A stretch of DNA of 64,000 bases, from contig JAFKAC010000070.1 in the NCBI GenBank assembly GCA_025766275.1, positions 186,001 through 250,000 of the forward strand, written 5' to 3'. Under the pieces are notes generated by a model. It was given only the letters and a program-made list of their open reading frames with translations. It ran no database searches and was not told the origin of the DNA. How positions within the stretch are numbered: the stretch's first letter is position 1; each line of letters begins with the position of its first letter. This DNA is from Lactarius indigo (Eukaryota > Basidiomycota > Agaricomycetes > Russulales > Russulaceae). The translations under genes and the position numbers were made by a program. This document shows, one piece after another, positions 22,558 to 33,722 of the stretch.

Positions 22558-22706
22558 TCACACAGGCTGACACGTCGCAACTATGTGTCAATGGCACCAT
22601 AAGGCATGCTCATTGCGATACCAGAACTTCTGTAAAACTTTCAAGGACTCATCTTTTCTTGGACGCGTTGCGTGACACTTCGTCACAATGTCACGTGATC
22701 GTGACA
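22558..22706 (-). repeat. D-family 3' LTR, proximal 149 bp
   Basis: Matches 29925-30073 of the 5' LTR, including the GTCACGTGATCGTGACA end. It is preceded, in minus orientation, by a polypurine tract. It is cut at 22557 by the C LTR and its duplication. Confidence 0.92.
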
Positions 22707-22722
22707 TAGCCCCCCTACTAGG
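22707..22722 (-). promoter_or_regulatory. Polypurine tract of D element
   Basis: On the minus strand CTAGTAGGGGGGCTA lies directly before the 3' LTR start TGTCACGATC. Confidence 0.75.
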
Positions 22723-22825
22723 TCGAGTCATCTCGGTTCGTGCTACTGGCAGCGTGCGTGAAGTTGTAGTCGTGCCTAAAAATGTAATGAGCAGGTCGCT
22801 GGTAAGGTTCACCGCATCATTGTGC

Positions 22826-24096
22826 TCACAACCGCGCATTGGTTTGTGTATTACGCTCGCAGTCAATGGCACATCCTAACACTGCGAGCCATGCGCAGTA
22901 TGTGTTTGCGTGGGACATGGTAGGCGATACATGGCAGACACATCGTCGCAAACACCCGGCATGAGGCGTGCGGCATTCGAATGTGAGATGGTCGACCGCA
23001 TCGCACCATGTGCACGCTGGTAGACCTTCTCGGCCGTGTATCGACGCGCGTTGGTCATCGCGTTGGTCGGATCTGCCTGGTTGGTCGATGAGTGTCGGAT
23101 TGGTGGACGTAGGCAAAGACGACGGGATCTCCCCCAGTTCACGTGCTGCTGGCGACACTGTCCGTTGTGGTTCTTCATGTAGTTGTGGGAATGTAAGGCG
23201 GTTTGGACGGGCAACAACGGCCTCTGCAAAGGTGCAAGATAGAGGGCGAGGCGGTATCGGGAGGATTTGCTCAGCCATAATAACGGCTCAGTGGTGTCGA
23301 AGTCGGGGGTCCGAGATACCGTCGTGAGTAAAGATGTTAGCGAGTGCTACTGGCATCGGTTTCGGGAGATAGGGTGTGAGGCGAGTGACGGTGCACGTGT
23401 CGAGTATGTGTTTGTCGACTCTAGTGGCGTTGTCTGCCCAATCTATGAGGTTATGCTCTGCCTTGCATAGTTTTTGTGTCACGTTTCGACTCGTATGGAC
23501 TGTGTGGTCTGACACCCTTACTGTACTGGTTGCAACTACGGCGGTAAGGTAGATTAGTTGCGGACTTAACCACGGTGATACGGTAGTGTGATAGGAGATA
23601 CGGTACGATAGCTGACTGATGACGGATGCCACTAATACTGGTAGTAGTGGTACTTGGATTGAGATACTTACGCGATACGTTGGACGCTACCTACGGTGAC
23701 TCATAGCAGCGCTTGAAAGCCTGCTCGACTTGTGTATTTAAGCTGTACTGTGAAGACCAAGATACGCCATCTTGGTCTTCTTGAATTGTCACTTCTTTTC
23801 TCTTCTCTTCGCCTCTATAAGTACATCCGACTTCGCTCGTGATTCATACCATCGAAGACTATCAGTGCACCTCCGTGTGTTTACTAGGATAGGAACTTGG
23901 ACCTCCGTGTCTTCAAGTCTGCGTGCAGTTATATTGCTAAGTCGTTACCGCCACTAGTGCTCAAGTCGAGCTAACGTCGTGGCAACGTTACATTTTGCGT
24001 GAGCTGCTGCTGAAGTTTGACAGATTGTTGAAGGCGATAGATGTCGGCGCTCAAACCGGGGTTGGCGAGTTGAGCCAACGCTCTGTCAACGTCATG
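22826..24096 (-). pseudogene. D-family pol C-terminal extension with CCHC knuckle
   Basis: After the TGA at 24097-24099 the same frame continues (DVDRALAQLANPGLSADI), is interrupted by a solo LTR, resumes (CKAEHNLIDWADNATRVDK), passes one more TGA near 23288, and ends at 22826. Near 22988-23029 it encodes CTWCDAVDHLTFEC, an exact CX2CX4HX4C zinc knuckle. Both TGA codons could derive from CGA. Read through, pol would extend about 550 residues beyond the start of the chromodomain. A knuckle here is unusual, because it normally sits in Gag. Confidence 0.6.
23477..23992 (+). repeat. Solo LTR, family F-like (TSD TTTTG), nested in D
   Basis: 516 bp from TGTCACGTTTCG to CAACGTTACA, flanked by TTTTG at 23472-23476 and 23993-23997. 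It contains the F-type TATA box (GTATTTAAGC) and the hairpin GACCAAGAT...ATCTTGGTC. It keeps many CG dinucleotides that are TG or CA in the F element LTRs, so it is a good guide to the ancestral sequence. Confidence 0.93.
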
Positions 24097-24885
24097 TCAC
24101 GTGGGATGGTCGGGGCGGAACATATCAATGTACTCTTTTTCCAAAATATGGGGGTGTATGTCGTGGCGTGGTCGCGGGGTCAGTTCTTCATAGTAGTATG
24201 GCTTTCTGTGGCCTTCGGTGGCGACGACGATTGGCTGATCTCGTTGGTTGATAACGAACTGTAGATAGGTGGCATTTCTGCGCTGCCCGTCCGAGTACAG
24301 TATTTCTACCTGATAGGGGTGTTCCAGCAGAGCCTTCTGCCAGTCGCTGGCAGGCATTTCAGTATTGGTGATAGGTCGTGCTGGAAGAGGGTGGACCAGT
24401 CGACTAGGTTCTTCACTTGACGCAGTCCAAGTGTTACACTCGAGTTGCCGACTAGCTATGTCCTCGAGTACTTCTTGTCGGAGGCGCTGCTGACGGCGTT
24501 GTTTCGCCTGAGAGTGGCGGTAGTGGTTACCGTCGTCCCCAATATGTGTACTCAGGCCCCACATGTCGTCACGCGAATGCAGTGAGTTTAGGAGGGCGTT
24601 ATATGACGGCCCAACCCTTGCCCACTCGTTGACCTCGCGGTCAATGCATTGGTTGACTTCATCTGGGAGTTCGTGAGCAGAGATGACCAGGAACTGCGGG
24701 GGGTGTCTGTTCATGATGGTACTGATGTGGTTGATTGTTATTTGCGACCTGGTTTTATAACGCTGTATCAACTCAGGAGCATGCAAATTTGAGGCCGGTT
24801 CCCAACTATCGTGGGCTGTGGAAAAACCTTTCCATCGTACTAAGTATTGTGGCATCTTCTTTCACCCATGTGTTTGATAGTCGAG
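24097..24885 (-). pseudogene. D-family chromodomain and linker
   Basis: The chromodomain reads MPQYLVRWKGFSTAHDSWEP from 24855. It is followed by a basic stretch (KQRRQQRLRQEV near 24500) and by a C-terminal block YYYEELTPRPRHDIHPH near 24150-24200. The upstream integrase ORF ends with the chromodomain's first strand (EWEVEDLLDYQTHG), so a 1- or 2-nt shift separates the two. Chromodomains target integration to heterochromatin. Confidence 0.85.
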
Positions 24886-26403
24886 AAGATCTTCTACTTC
24901 CCATTCAAGTTCGCCGTCTATTAGTTCCAGTGCGGGAGGTACTTCTTGCTTATCGTTCATGATTGTTTCCCGATAAGGAGTGAGTAGTCCGGCGTGAATG
25001 ACGTTGTGTATTTTCCAATGCGTCGGGAGTTGAAGACGATAAGCCATATCTGATATTTGTTGTGACACAATAAAGGGTCCATATCGTCGTGGCGCTAATT
25101 TGGCGGATGGATGGGTGGTTCTGATGTTCGTTGCGTCTAGCCAGACCTTGTCTCCTAATCGATAAGGTTGATATTGTGGAGATTCGGTGACCCATCGTAG
25201 TTGAGTCGCTTTCATAGCGGCTTGTGCGTTGGTTCGTGCTTCTACTAGTTCCGCCAATCGTTGGTCGGCCGTAGGGGATTGTGTGGATGTTTTTGGTTGA
25301 TGGACGGTGGGTACGAACCCCATGATCAGTTCAAATGGCATCTTCCGAGTTGTTTCCGATGGCCAGGCATTAGTGGCATACTGTGCGATGGGTAACATTG
25401 CTGCCCATTGATCCTGCTGATAATTAGCGTAAATCCTCAAGTATTGTTCCAACTTTTGGTTGCTTCATTCCGATTGTCCATTGGTACGAGGGTGGTATGT
25501 GGAACTTATGTTTTGTTGTATACCTAAGGCTGAACACAGATTCTTCGCTAGTGAAGCCGTGAAGTGAGGATCGCGGTCAGATATGATCTTATCCGGTAGG
25601 CCATAATGTGGCAATACGTGTCGCACATAGGCTTGCACCGTTTCTTCTGTACCGAACTTTTCTTTCCAAGGGATGAATATATTAGCTTTTGAGCATCCTT
25701 GGTCTGTGATGGTAAGGATTGCGTTGAAGTCGTGAGATTTTGGGAGTTTCACAATGAAGTTGAGTGCTATTGTTTTGAACAGCAGGGGTGTTCCATCAGG
25801 GTAGATGGGCGATAATGGTACCTGCAGTCGGTTGTTGAGGTTTTTGTTGGCTTGACACGCAATACAGCCTTGGACATAGTCGATCACGTCGTTTTTCATG
25901 GCTGGCCACCAATAGTGTTTCTGTATAGCTGTCAGTGTGTTGGATTGTCCTGGGTGTCCTGCAGTAGGGAGGTCGTGAAACGACCAAATTACCCCCCTCC
26001 TCAAGGAGGTGTCATCCACAATCACCAGTCGACCAAGGTAAAAGTAAAGGCCGGTGGAATCACGTGAGTGCGGGAGGCGAATGGTAGAAGCAAAAGAGGG
26101 GTGAGCGCGTTGTGCGGCACAACATTGATCGTCGAGCGTCATGACGTGCGTGGCGTTGACGAAAAGAGAAGGGGGGAGTACGGTGACATGGTGGTTATCG
26201 AGGTCATCCGAGGCGAGGGCAGGGTGATGGGAGAGGGAGTCCACGTGAAGAGTAGGCCCCGGGACATGTTTAAGTACAAGATTGTAATCGGCGAGGATGT
26301 TGACCAGTCGAGCGACACGATGGTTGATGTTCTGAGGAGCGTGATAGTGAAGTAAATTTTGATGGTCAATGAGGACCGTGACGGGGTGTTGCGCGGCTAC
26401 CAA
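24862..26403 (-). pseudogene. D-family RNase H end and integrase
   Basis: The ORF opens with the RNase H tail (VLIDHQNLLHYH), then the HHCC zinc domain (GHPGQSN, CIACQANK). In the core the first catalytic Asp has become Asn: IALNFIVKLP, where the F and C elements have ALDFI and AMDFI. The second Asp (SDRDPHF) and Glu (GQSE) remain. A TGA at 25465-25467 follows GQSE where relatives have Arg. The second ORF (25452-24862) carries the C-terminal part with PRRYGPFIV. Confidence 0.88.
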
Positions 26404-28212
26404 TAAATGACGCCAATGTTCAAGACCGTGAATGAGCGCGAGGACCTCACGATTGTATATGTTGTAGTTTCATTCGGCGGAGTTCAAGGATTGGGAGAAG
26501 TAGCCCACGACTTGGGGTTTCTTTCACTTGTCGAGTTGAGAAAGGATGGTGCCGATGGCGTACAATGACGCATCTGTCTGTAGCTGGAAGGGCAAAGAAA
26601 TGTCTGGCTGTCTGAGAGCCAGTCGTGAACACGCAATGGTAAGGAGCGTGTTTAACGCCTCAGTACATTCTGTGGTCCATACAAAAGGGACGTCCTTTCG
26701 TAGCAGGTGCGTGAGTGGTCGCGCAAGTTCAGCATATCGTGGGATGAAAGGTCATTGAAATCCTAAGACACCCAACATGCTCCGCAGTTGTCGTAGGGTG
26801 GTCAATGAACGTGGCCAGTCACGAAGACCCGAGACTTTGTCGCTTCCCATTTGTATAGTTCCGTCAGTGATAGTCATGCCTAGGTAGTCGATTGTTGTTT
26901 GCTAGAACACGCATTTGGAAAGTTTCAGGAAGTAACTTTCATCGAGGAGTGTCTGTAGTACGTGTCCCACGATGGTTCGGTGGTGTTGGACGTCGTTAGT
27001 AGTGGTGATTAAGATGTCGTCCATGTACATGAAGAGTTCAGTCAGATATGTGGCGAGTAAGATGCAAAATATTCGATTCATCACTCGGACAAACGTGGCT
27101 GGAGAGTTCGTTAGACCAAAGTACATTACCATAGGTTCGAAAAGGCCTCTCGGCGTTTTGAACGCTGCTTTCCATTGGTCTCCGCTGTGGATGCGGATAT
27201 TATTGTATCCCCAGTGTATGTCAAATTTCGTAAATAAGGTTTTGTCTGTGAGCTGGTCCAACAGGTTAGAGATCAGAGGGATCGGATACGTGTCCTTCAG
27301 CGTTATCTGATTCAACGGTTTGTAATCTTGTACCGGCCTTAATTTGCTGTCCTTTTTCTTGAGGAAAAAGAATGATGACGCATCAGGCAATTTTGATTTG
27401 CGGATATAGCCTTTTTCGAGGTGTTCTCGCAGAAATTCGTCCAGATGTTCCCGTTCCTTTGCGTTCAAGGGATAGATTTTACACTTTAGTGTCAGCAGAG
27501 CATTGGGGAGTAAGTCAATTGCATGATCATCTTCTCTTTGGGGTGGGAATCTTTTTGCAGCATCTTCTGAGAAAACAGTCGACCACGGTCTGTACTGGTC
27601 AGGTAATTTGTCGTTGTCCTGCCAATTCTTTTTGGCCATTTGTTGCGCCGCTGTTGCGATCAACATTTTCTTGTCGATTGTTATTGTGCGTGGTTCCCCT
27701 TCAAGATGATTCATGGTCCAATCAATGCATGGGTTGGTGGCTCGAAACCATGGGTGACCTAAGATCATGCGAGGTCGCCCTAGGTGAGTAACATATAGCA
27801 GCGTTTCGTATCGTTGTTGACCCCATTTCACCTTTGCTCGACAAGCGTTGGTGATGCTTCCTTGGTCATTTAAGGTCCCATCCACGTTGTATACTAGTCT
27901 TCCTTTTACTGGTATCGTTGCTAGATCGAGTTTCTCGGCACAGATTTTGTCAATAAAGTTATCAGACACACCAAAATCGATTAACGTGGAGATCATGTCC
28001 GAGGTCCCTTCTAGGGGTAGTTCAACAGTAAGCGCATCGTTCGAGGTACTGTGTATGGCATTGATCGTGGTTTCTTCATCGTCGTCCTCGTCCAAACTGG
28101 CCTCCATTAATAGTTGCGAGATCATTTCCTTGCGCTTTGCGGTTGACAGTCCCAATATTCCCATCATCAGATGTTCCAGAGTGAGTTCTGCCTTGGTTTC
28201 GGTTGTCGGCAT
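26404..28212 (-). pseudogene. D-family protease, reverse transcriptase, RNase H
   Basis: The 28212-26902 ORF has the retropepsin site as LIDFGVSDNFI, so the catalytic DSG has become DFG (Ser to Phe). RT motifs are KKKDSKLRPVQDYKPLN, KFDIHWGYNN, YFGLTNSPATF and an intact YMDD (MYMDDIL near 27020). The region 26901-26404 continues in the same frame with RNase H (LQTDASLYAIG), interrupted by TAG at about 26900 and TGA codons near 26755, 26528 and 26471. Two of the TGA codons match Arg in relatives. Confidence 0.9.
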
Positions 28213-28248
28213 TGGCGCTACAGCTGCTTCGTTTATTCTTGCGGGTGT

Positions 28249-29562
28249 TCATTTACTGGGACAGTCACGAGATAAATGACCTGTTTTCTTGCATCTGAAA
28301 CAGAGCCCTTCCCTGCGGCATCGGTCCATTTTGGCCAGTTCCTGAGGTGTACGAGTTTGTGGACTGTATGTTTGTGTGGCATCTACTTCCATAGGTACAA
28401 CTTGGTCATTTTTGTTAATTGGTTTTGCTTTGATGTGTTGCGTAGGTACGAGCTTTGTCTTCCCGATCGATGCGATACAATTAGTGATTGTGCGATACCG
28501 TTGAACTTCTTCTCGAGTGGCGTCTTTCCAGTCGTCCATTGTCACAGGCATCTTGCTGCGTTTGAAGCAGGAAACTAAAAGTCCTTTTCTTAGTCCTCGA
28601 CAGAATAAGTTGATGGTTCCCTTAGCCATTAGGTCCCAGTCTGCGGCCTCCACTAGTTGCTCGAAATTTGCAATATAATCGACGATATCATCCCCTTTCA
28701 TGGTGAGGGTCGTTAATTTTGCGTACATGTTCTGTTGGCTAAGCGTATCTGTCCAGGCTTGTTGGAAGTCCGCAACGAAATCATTCCATAATGATTTGTT
28801 GGTTTCAGCTACGGGATGCGAAGGATCATTGACCTTTGCCTCTAATTTCTGATCTTGGCTTTGGTTCCACTTTTCAACCGTCGGTCCGCGTATCAAGGTA
28901 AGTGCTAATGCTACGTGTTGGTATGGGCTAACCATTCGTTCGTTAGTCCAATTGACACGGCGAAACTGGTTGAACTCGTGCAGGAACTGTTGGCTGTGGG
29001 CTCAATTTCCGTCGAAAAATGCTGGTGTGGCGCCCTGTAGGGGGCCGGTCATAGGTGAACTTCCTGAGGTTCCCATTCCACCGCTACTTCCACTTCAACT
29101 AGCCATTGGGGTACTAGGCAAGACTGTTGTTGGCGTGATACTTGGAATGGGTGCTGGTTGAGGTGAGTTTCTTTTACCCTTTTGTTTAGCGAGTTGTCGT
29201 TTATGTTCCGTCCAGTTATAGGTGGGAACAGCTGAAGTGATTGATTGGCGTTTTAACCCCCAGAGATGTGGGCCATCTACGCGGGCGTTCGTATAGGTGT
29301 ACCACCCAGAGTGTTCGATGTAGACTTCGTACCAAGCGTCCTCGTCCTCTGCGTATTCAATGTCAAGGGCTGGGCTGGGGTCTCGGCATATGATATATCC
29401 GCGGCCCGGTATCCAATTTATCCCACCAGTTACTATGTCGTTTAGATTGTCAACATTTCGTCTGATGACAAGTTGTTTTACTGTTGGATCGCAGTCCTCT
29501 GGTTCTGGTTTGAAGTAGGCGTGTGTCTGATCAAGTGCCACTGTGACTATGCGCCCTTCCAT
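28249..29562 (-). pseudogene. D-family Gag
   Basis: The N-terminal ORF (29562-29095) begins MEGRIVTVALDQTH and has a conserved first part (WYEVYIEHSGWYTY) that resembles the start of F and E Gag (RYFVEFNG, WNPIDHCWD). The second ORF (28935-28249) holds the capsid (YIANFEQLVEAADWDL, LFCRGLRKGL) and an intact CCHC knuckle CFRCKKTGHLSRDC near 28262-28303. TGA and TAG codons around 29005-29100 separate the two parts. Confidence 0.85.
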
Positions 29563-29624
29563 GGGCTGTCTGCATCGGGTCGTTGTCTGGGAACACTTTA
29601 CGCCTCGTTCAGCGGCAGAGTATG

Positions 29625-29635
29625 GTCTACTCTTA
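29625..29635 (-). promoter_or_regulatory. Self-complementary primer-binding site of D element
   Basis: On the minus strand TAAGAGTAGAC follows the 5' LTR directly. It is the exact complement of GTCTACTCTTA inside the LTR (plus coordinates 29834-29844), about 28 nt downstream of the TATA box. This fits self-priming by the 5' end of the element's own RNA. Confidence 0.7.
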
Positions 29636-30073
29636 TGTTACAGTTCCGAGGGACCGAACACTGACTAAGCATGTAACAGAGCTGAGCTTGACATTATTCG
29701 ATAGAGGTGGAACTTGTTCTGGGAACAAGTCAAGTTTCGGGGTACCTTGGCTCAACTCTAAGAGTATTGCAAGGGAGAGGGGAGGGACACACGGGTTTTC
29801 AAAGACAAGGCAAGCTAGATCGGATTCAAGAACTAAGAGTAGACAAAGAATTTGTACTACTTGGTACTACGCTTTATACTCATACAGACTGGTGTTTTTT
29901 GGGACTATTTTCTAACAAGCCACGTCACACAGGCTGACGCGTTGCAACTACGTGTCAATGGCACCATAAGGCATGCTCATTGCGATACCGGAACTTCTGT
30001 AAAACTTTCAGGGACTCATCTTTTCTTGGACGTGTTGTGTGACACTTCGTCACGATGTCACGTGATCGTGACA
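29636..30073 (-). repeat. 5' LTR of D element
   Basis: 438 bp; on the plus strand it starts TGTTACAGTTCC and ends GATCGTGACA. The TATA box (TATAAAG in minus orientation) is near 29874. It is flanked on the right by TAATG, the element's target duplication. Confidence 0.93.
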
Positions 30074-30664
30074 TAATGGGGTATAATCCCACTGCGGATT
30101 GGATGGATAAGCCATCCCCTATCCCCAATGTCATCACAAGGCTGAGACAGATGAAAGAAGCTAGACAACTGGTGCAAGAGCTCATCAAAAAGGCTCAAGA
30201 AGCTTGGGTGAAACACAAAGATACCCCATGATATCAAATTGGGGACCAAGTATGGTTGGAGGGAAGACATCTGTGAACCAATCAACCCATAGCAAAATTA
30301 GTGGCATGATGCCATGACCCCTTTAAGGTCATTCAGGTGATGTCCCCCTATAATTATCAATTGGAGCTTCCCATGCAGTGGAGCATACACCCAGTGTTTC
30401 ACATAGATCTTCTCACACCATACAAGAACACTGCCTTCCATGGGGAAAATTTCCCTCAACCCCCTCCTGATTTGGTGGAAAAAGAAGAGGAGTATGGGGT
30501 CAACACCGTTCTTGACTCTTGGCATTACAGCCACCACAAGAAGCTCCAGTATCTCATCAAATGGAAGGGCTACCCTGACTCAGAGAATCAGTGGGTCAAT
30601 AAGGATGACATCTTTGCCCTGGAAGCAGTAGCAGTGTATCAAGTGGGCCAGGTGACTACTCGAT
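30074..30664 (+). pseudogene. I-family integrase C-terminus and chromodomain
   Basis: The sequence starts in mid-integrase at MGYNPTADWMDKPSPIPN, directly at the D-element boundary. It continues through the GPY/F-like region to an ORF at 30337 with WSIHPVFHIDLLTPYK and a chromodomain (LQYLIKWKGYPDSENQWVN near 30547-30604). It parallels 40910-41490 of the F element closely. TGA codons interrupt it near 30229 and 30306. Confidence 0.88.
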
Positions 30665-31916
30665 GACTTAAAAGCTCACTCAAAACCAATGGGGAGGACT
30701 ATCCCCTTCATATCCACAGCTCCCATATGTCTATGCCTACCTCTTCTCTCAGACATGTCACCACAGCAATCCTCCTTGACCAAGTTGCACAAGACACTGC
30801 CACCACCATCGTGGACTACAATGAAGAAACCGTGGTTCAACAGGTCCAGCTCACTCCATACACACCTAGCAACATGTGCACCAGGTATATCACTGCTCAA
30901 GAGTAGGCTAACATCCTACAGAGATTCCCCAACCAAATGCAGCAGCCCAACAATGAGCATGCCGTGCTCACATCTTCAGAGATGATAATGGCAATCACAA
31001 ACCCATCACCATCATCCCCCCAGGTGATGACCTTGTCAGCATCAGGGGAGTTTTCCCTGCCAAGTGACCCCTCAAAGATCTGTTAGGAGTCAGAAGCAGC
31101 AGAGGCTTGGTGGAGAGTGGCAAAGGAGTGGGCCAAAGAACAGTTGCAGTTAGCACAGAGGAGATTGAAAGAGTTGTGGCAGCACAGGCAACGCTGCCAC
31201 ATGATGAAGCTCACCATGACAATGGTGGTTACTACCTGGTCAGACACCCCCTCCTTCAAACACACAGCCACCCTACTGATCCCCAAATCATGCCCTGGCT
31301 CATGCACACCAATGGAACCCCCATGTCTCAAGGATGTGTGTGACTGCCTGGTGTTGCATGACACCACCCAATTGACCCCAAGGACGATTCTGCACAGGTC
31401 CTTGCACCTGAAGGGTTCAGGGAAAATTGACAGCCCCATTACATTCACTTCCCCATCACTGGACCCAACAGGGTAGAGCTCAATGCAAGCCACACCTAGA
31501 TTATTGCAGGTGTGAACCCATTCGTGTTGGGGGTCATCCCAGGTTCTCCCCATTTGTACAGCAAACCCCTCTATGCCCATCCGATGCTGCCGGCTGCTTG
31601 ACACACCCACATCGCCCACAAGGATCTTGTCATCCTCACGTCCAACAAGATTACAGACCGCATGCTCAACCACATCAGGGATGAGTCCCTGGTCATGGAG
31701 GTTACATGCTATCAGGTGGCCACATACAAAGAGGAGCAGCTGCAGTCAAACATCCACCAGCTCAAGGCGATGGTCCTGCAGGTGTGGGACAACAAGATGG
31801 ACTGTATATATTGGCTAGAGAGGGCTAACATGTTTGAGCATCTCAAGGAAGAGTAGCATACCTGGCCAGCTCAAGACTTTTGGTGAGTCTGGGGTCTCAC
31901 ACTGAAAAGGGAGTGA
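30665..31916 (+). pseudogene. I-family pol C-terminal module
   Basis: After TGA at 30663-30665 the frame is recognisably that of the F element: LLDQVAQDTA, a QLTPYTP motif, VRHPLLQTHSHPTD near 31243-31290, PW-MHTNGTPMSQG, then the coiled-coil end (YKEEQLQSNIHQLKAM, MDCIYWLERANMFEHL) to TAG at 31855-31857. Several stops are TGA. A purine tract (AAAAGGGAGTGA, 31905-31916) follows. The module has no assigned function. Confidence 0.6.
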
Positions 31917-32918
31917 TGTTACAGTTCAGAGTTTTGTCATGGGGCTTCATTGTGAACACTTACTACTTATGGTGTGGCACTTGTAGTAGGGTGTAATATG
32001 TCATGGACTTAAGGTGGATCTATCACATGTAGCAGTAGTTATGACTCACCCTAGTAATAGTTGTACTAGGGTTTGCTGTACTTACATAACTTGTTGGACA
32101 CATCTAGGTGGCACTTTAAAGCCTGCCTTTACATGTATTTAAGATGTGGCATGAAGACCAAGATTGTTACGCTCCACCAGCATTAGTCCAACTTGGACTC
32201 TGGATAGGCATAGACAACTTAGCAAAGACTGGGCAAATGGGGATCACATGTCAACCCAACACAAGCTGAACAGGGGCACAACTGGCACACGCTGCAGCAA
32301 AGGCAAAGAAGTACTATCCCTTGGTGGATAGGAGCAGAGGTACACTTAGTTGAAGACTAAGGTGGATAAAAGATGAGTTGAGATGGTGGATTGAAGAAGA
32401 CCAAGATGGGGACTCTTGGTCTTCCAAAGCAACTACTTATACAGATACATGTGGGCTTTAAAGTGCTGCTAGAACAATAGGTAACTAGTAGCGTAACTAG
32501 CTTGAACCCTAGTACAGCTATCCTAGGAATGAGTCATACATGAGTCACAATCACATGTGAACTACTATGCTGACTGATGTGATGTAAGAGTCCATGACTA
32601 ATACTACTATTGGGCCATAGTCATAACCAGCCATGAGTCATCTGTTGTCTGTAAATGGTCCATACTGTAACAAAGATACACCATCTTGGTCTTCTTGAAT
32701 TGTCACTTGTTTCTTGTTTCCTCTTCTCTTGTTCTCCCCAAGTCAGCAATCAGTATTACTCTGTGTTTGCATTATCTGACACATCAAGGTTGCCTTAGAA
32801 CATAGCACATGCCAGTGTCTATCTAGCCTTCGTGCCATACACTGTTATAGCATGATTTGCTAAGTCGTCTGCCACCTATCCTGAGCTCAAGTCAAGCTAA
32901 TGTTGTGACAACATAACA
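31917..32918 (+). repeat. 3' LTR of I element, interrupted by an E solo LTR
   Basis: Starts TGTTACAG and ends ACATAACA. Without the nested E copy and one duplication it is about 489 bp. The R region has the same GACCAAGAT / ATCTTGGTCTTC hairpin as family F, and the two families are clearly related. No matching 5' LTR is in the window. Confidence 0.88.
32165..32672 (-). repeat. Solo LTR, family E (TSD AAGAT)
   Basis: 508 bp, the same length as the E 5' LTR at 62048-62555. It is flanked by AAGAT at 32160-32164 and 32673-32677. It is inserted in the CCAAGAT arm of the hairpin in the R region of the I LTR. Confidence 0.95.
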
Positions 32919-32924
32919 CCTTAG

Positions 32925-33541
32925 CTCACCCCAACCTGAGAACTTTGACCTTGGAAATGGGTCAGATGGCTCTCAGGAGGGTGGCGCTAATTTCAATAGC
33001 CCTCAGGAAGGCAGCTCTGACCCTCCAACTCCAACTTGCCACCCAAGGAGGGCTCAAAAAGCTGGTTCAAAGCTGGGCTCAGGTGATGACACCTTGAGGT
33101 TTTTTCAAGCTGTTGATGGGAAGAAACAGTGCAAGTTTTGCTTGTGAGTTTTTTATTTTTATTTTTATTTCTAAAAATGATTTTTGTAGGGTATTTCATC
33201 AAGAGGATGTGTCCATCAAAGTACGCTCATATTGCTCCACTACTGCAACGGGTCCTCTGTGATCCCATCTGCTCAATCACCATGCAGAAGAGTGGGTTAT
33301 AGAGTGCCAAATATTCAAAATTGAGCTAAGAGGTAAAGAGGGAGAAGAAGCTGTTGCAAGAGTTACTAGAGTTCCTGTGGAGCATCAAGCTAGGCACTGC
33401 ACTCCCTTCACTTAAGACAACTTTTTAGATGGCCTTGTGCAATTTAATGTTGCCACAGATCAGGTTTTTTGTATTTTTATTTGTTTTTTTCTCCCTATTT
33501 AATGTTTTATTGTTTTAGCCTATGATGATTGTGGAGAGACC
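32925..33541 (+). pseudogene. hAT-type transposase N-terminal remnant (BED finger)
   Basis: Two exon-like stretches flank an intron of about 46 nt (GTGAGT at 33144 to TTGTAG near 33189). They encode FFQAVDGKKQCKFC, then SYCSTTATGPL, a TGA at 33260-33262, and SHLLNHHAEEW. The C-C and H-H spacing fits a BED zinc finger, the DNA-binding head of hAT transposases. A second intron (33463-33519) leads to PMMIVERP, which resembles the segment after the finger in hAT proteins. An H LTR fragment then cuts the gene; no catalytic domain remains. Confidence 0.5.
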
Positions 33542-33722
33542 TGTCATAAACCTATAAACCTGGTTGTGACTCAAGGCATTTAGCCAGTCTGTGCCAGTCC
33601 AGTCTTATGTCATCAACTTCCTAAAAAGGGAAATCCGAAATCGGAGTTTGAATTTCGCTCTCCAATGATCATGTGATGTGTCATGTGATTACTCTGTCTT
33701 TCCAAGTCACATGCTAGTACAC
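33542..33722 (-). repeat. LTR fragment, family H
   Basis: About 180 bp, beginning TGTCATAAACCTATAAACC, match the right end of the complete H LTR at 47948-48629 read on the minus strand (TGTCACAAACC...). Read this way the fragment itself is in the plus orientation. It stops near 33722 without reaching a TG...CA terminus. Confidence 0.75.

Larger units (their letters stand above)
22553..30073 (-). mobile_element. D-family Ty3/gypsy chromovirus (minus), 3' LTR end displaced
   Basis: From right to left are the 5' LTR (29636-30073), primer-binding site, gag, protease, RT, RNase H, integrase, chromodomain, a very long C-terminal extension, polypurine tract and the first 149 bp of the 3' LTR. The remaining 289 bp are at 10818-11106. 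TSD CATTA is at 11107-11111 (plus strand) and, as its complement TAATG, at 30074-30078. One solo LTR is nested at 23477-23992. Catalytic losses in protease and integrase, and several TGA codons, show that it is dead. Confidence 0.93.
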
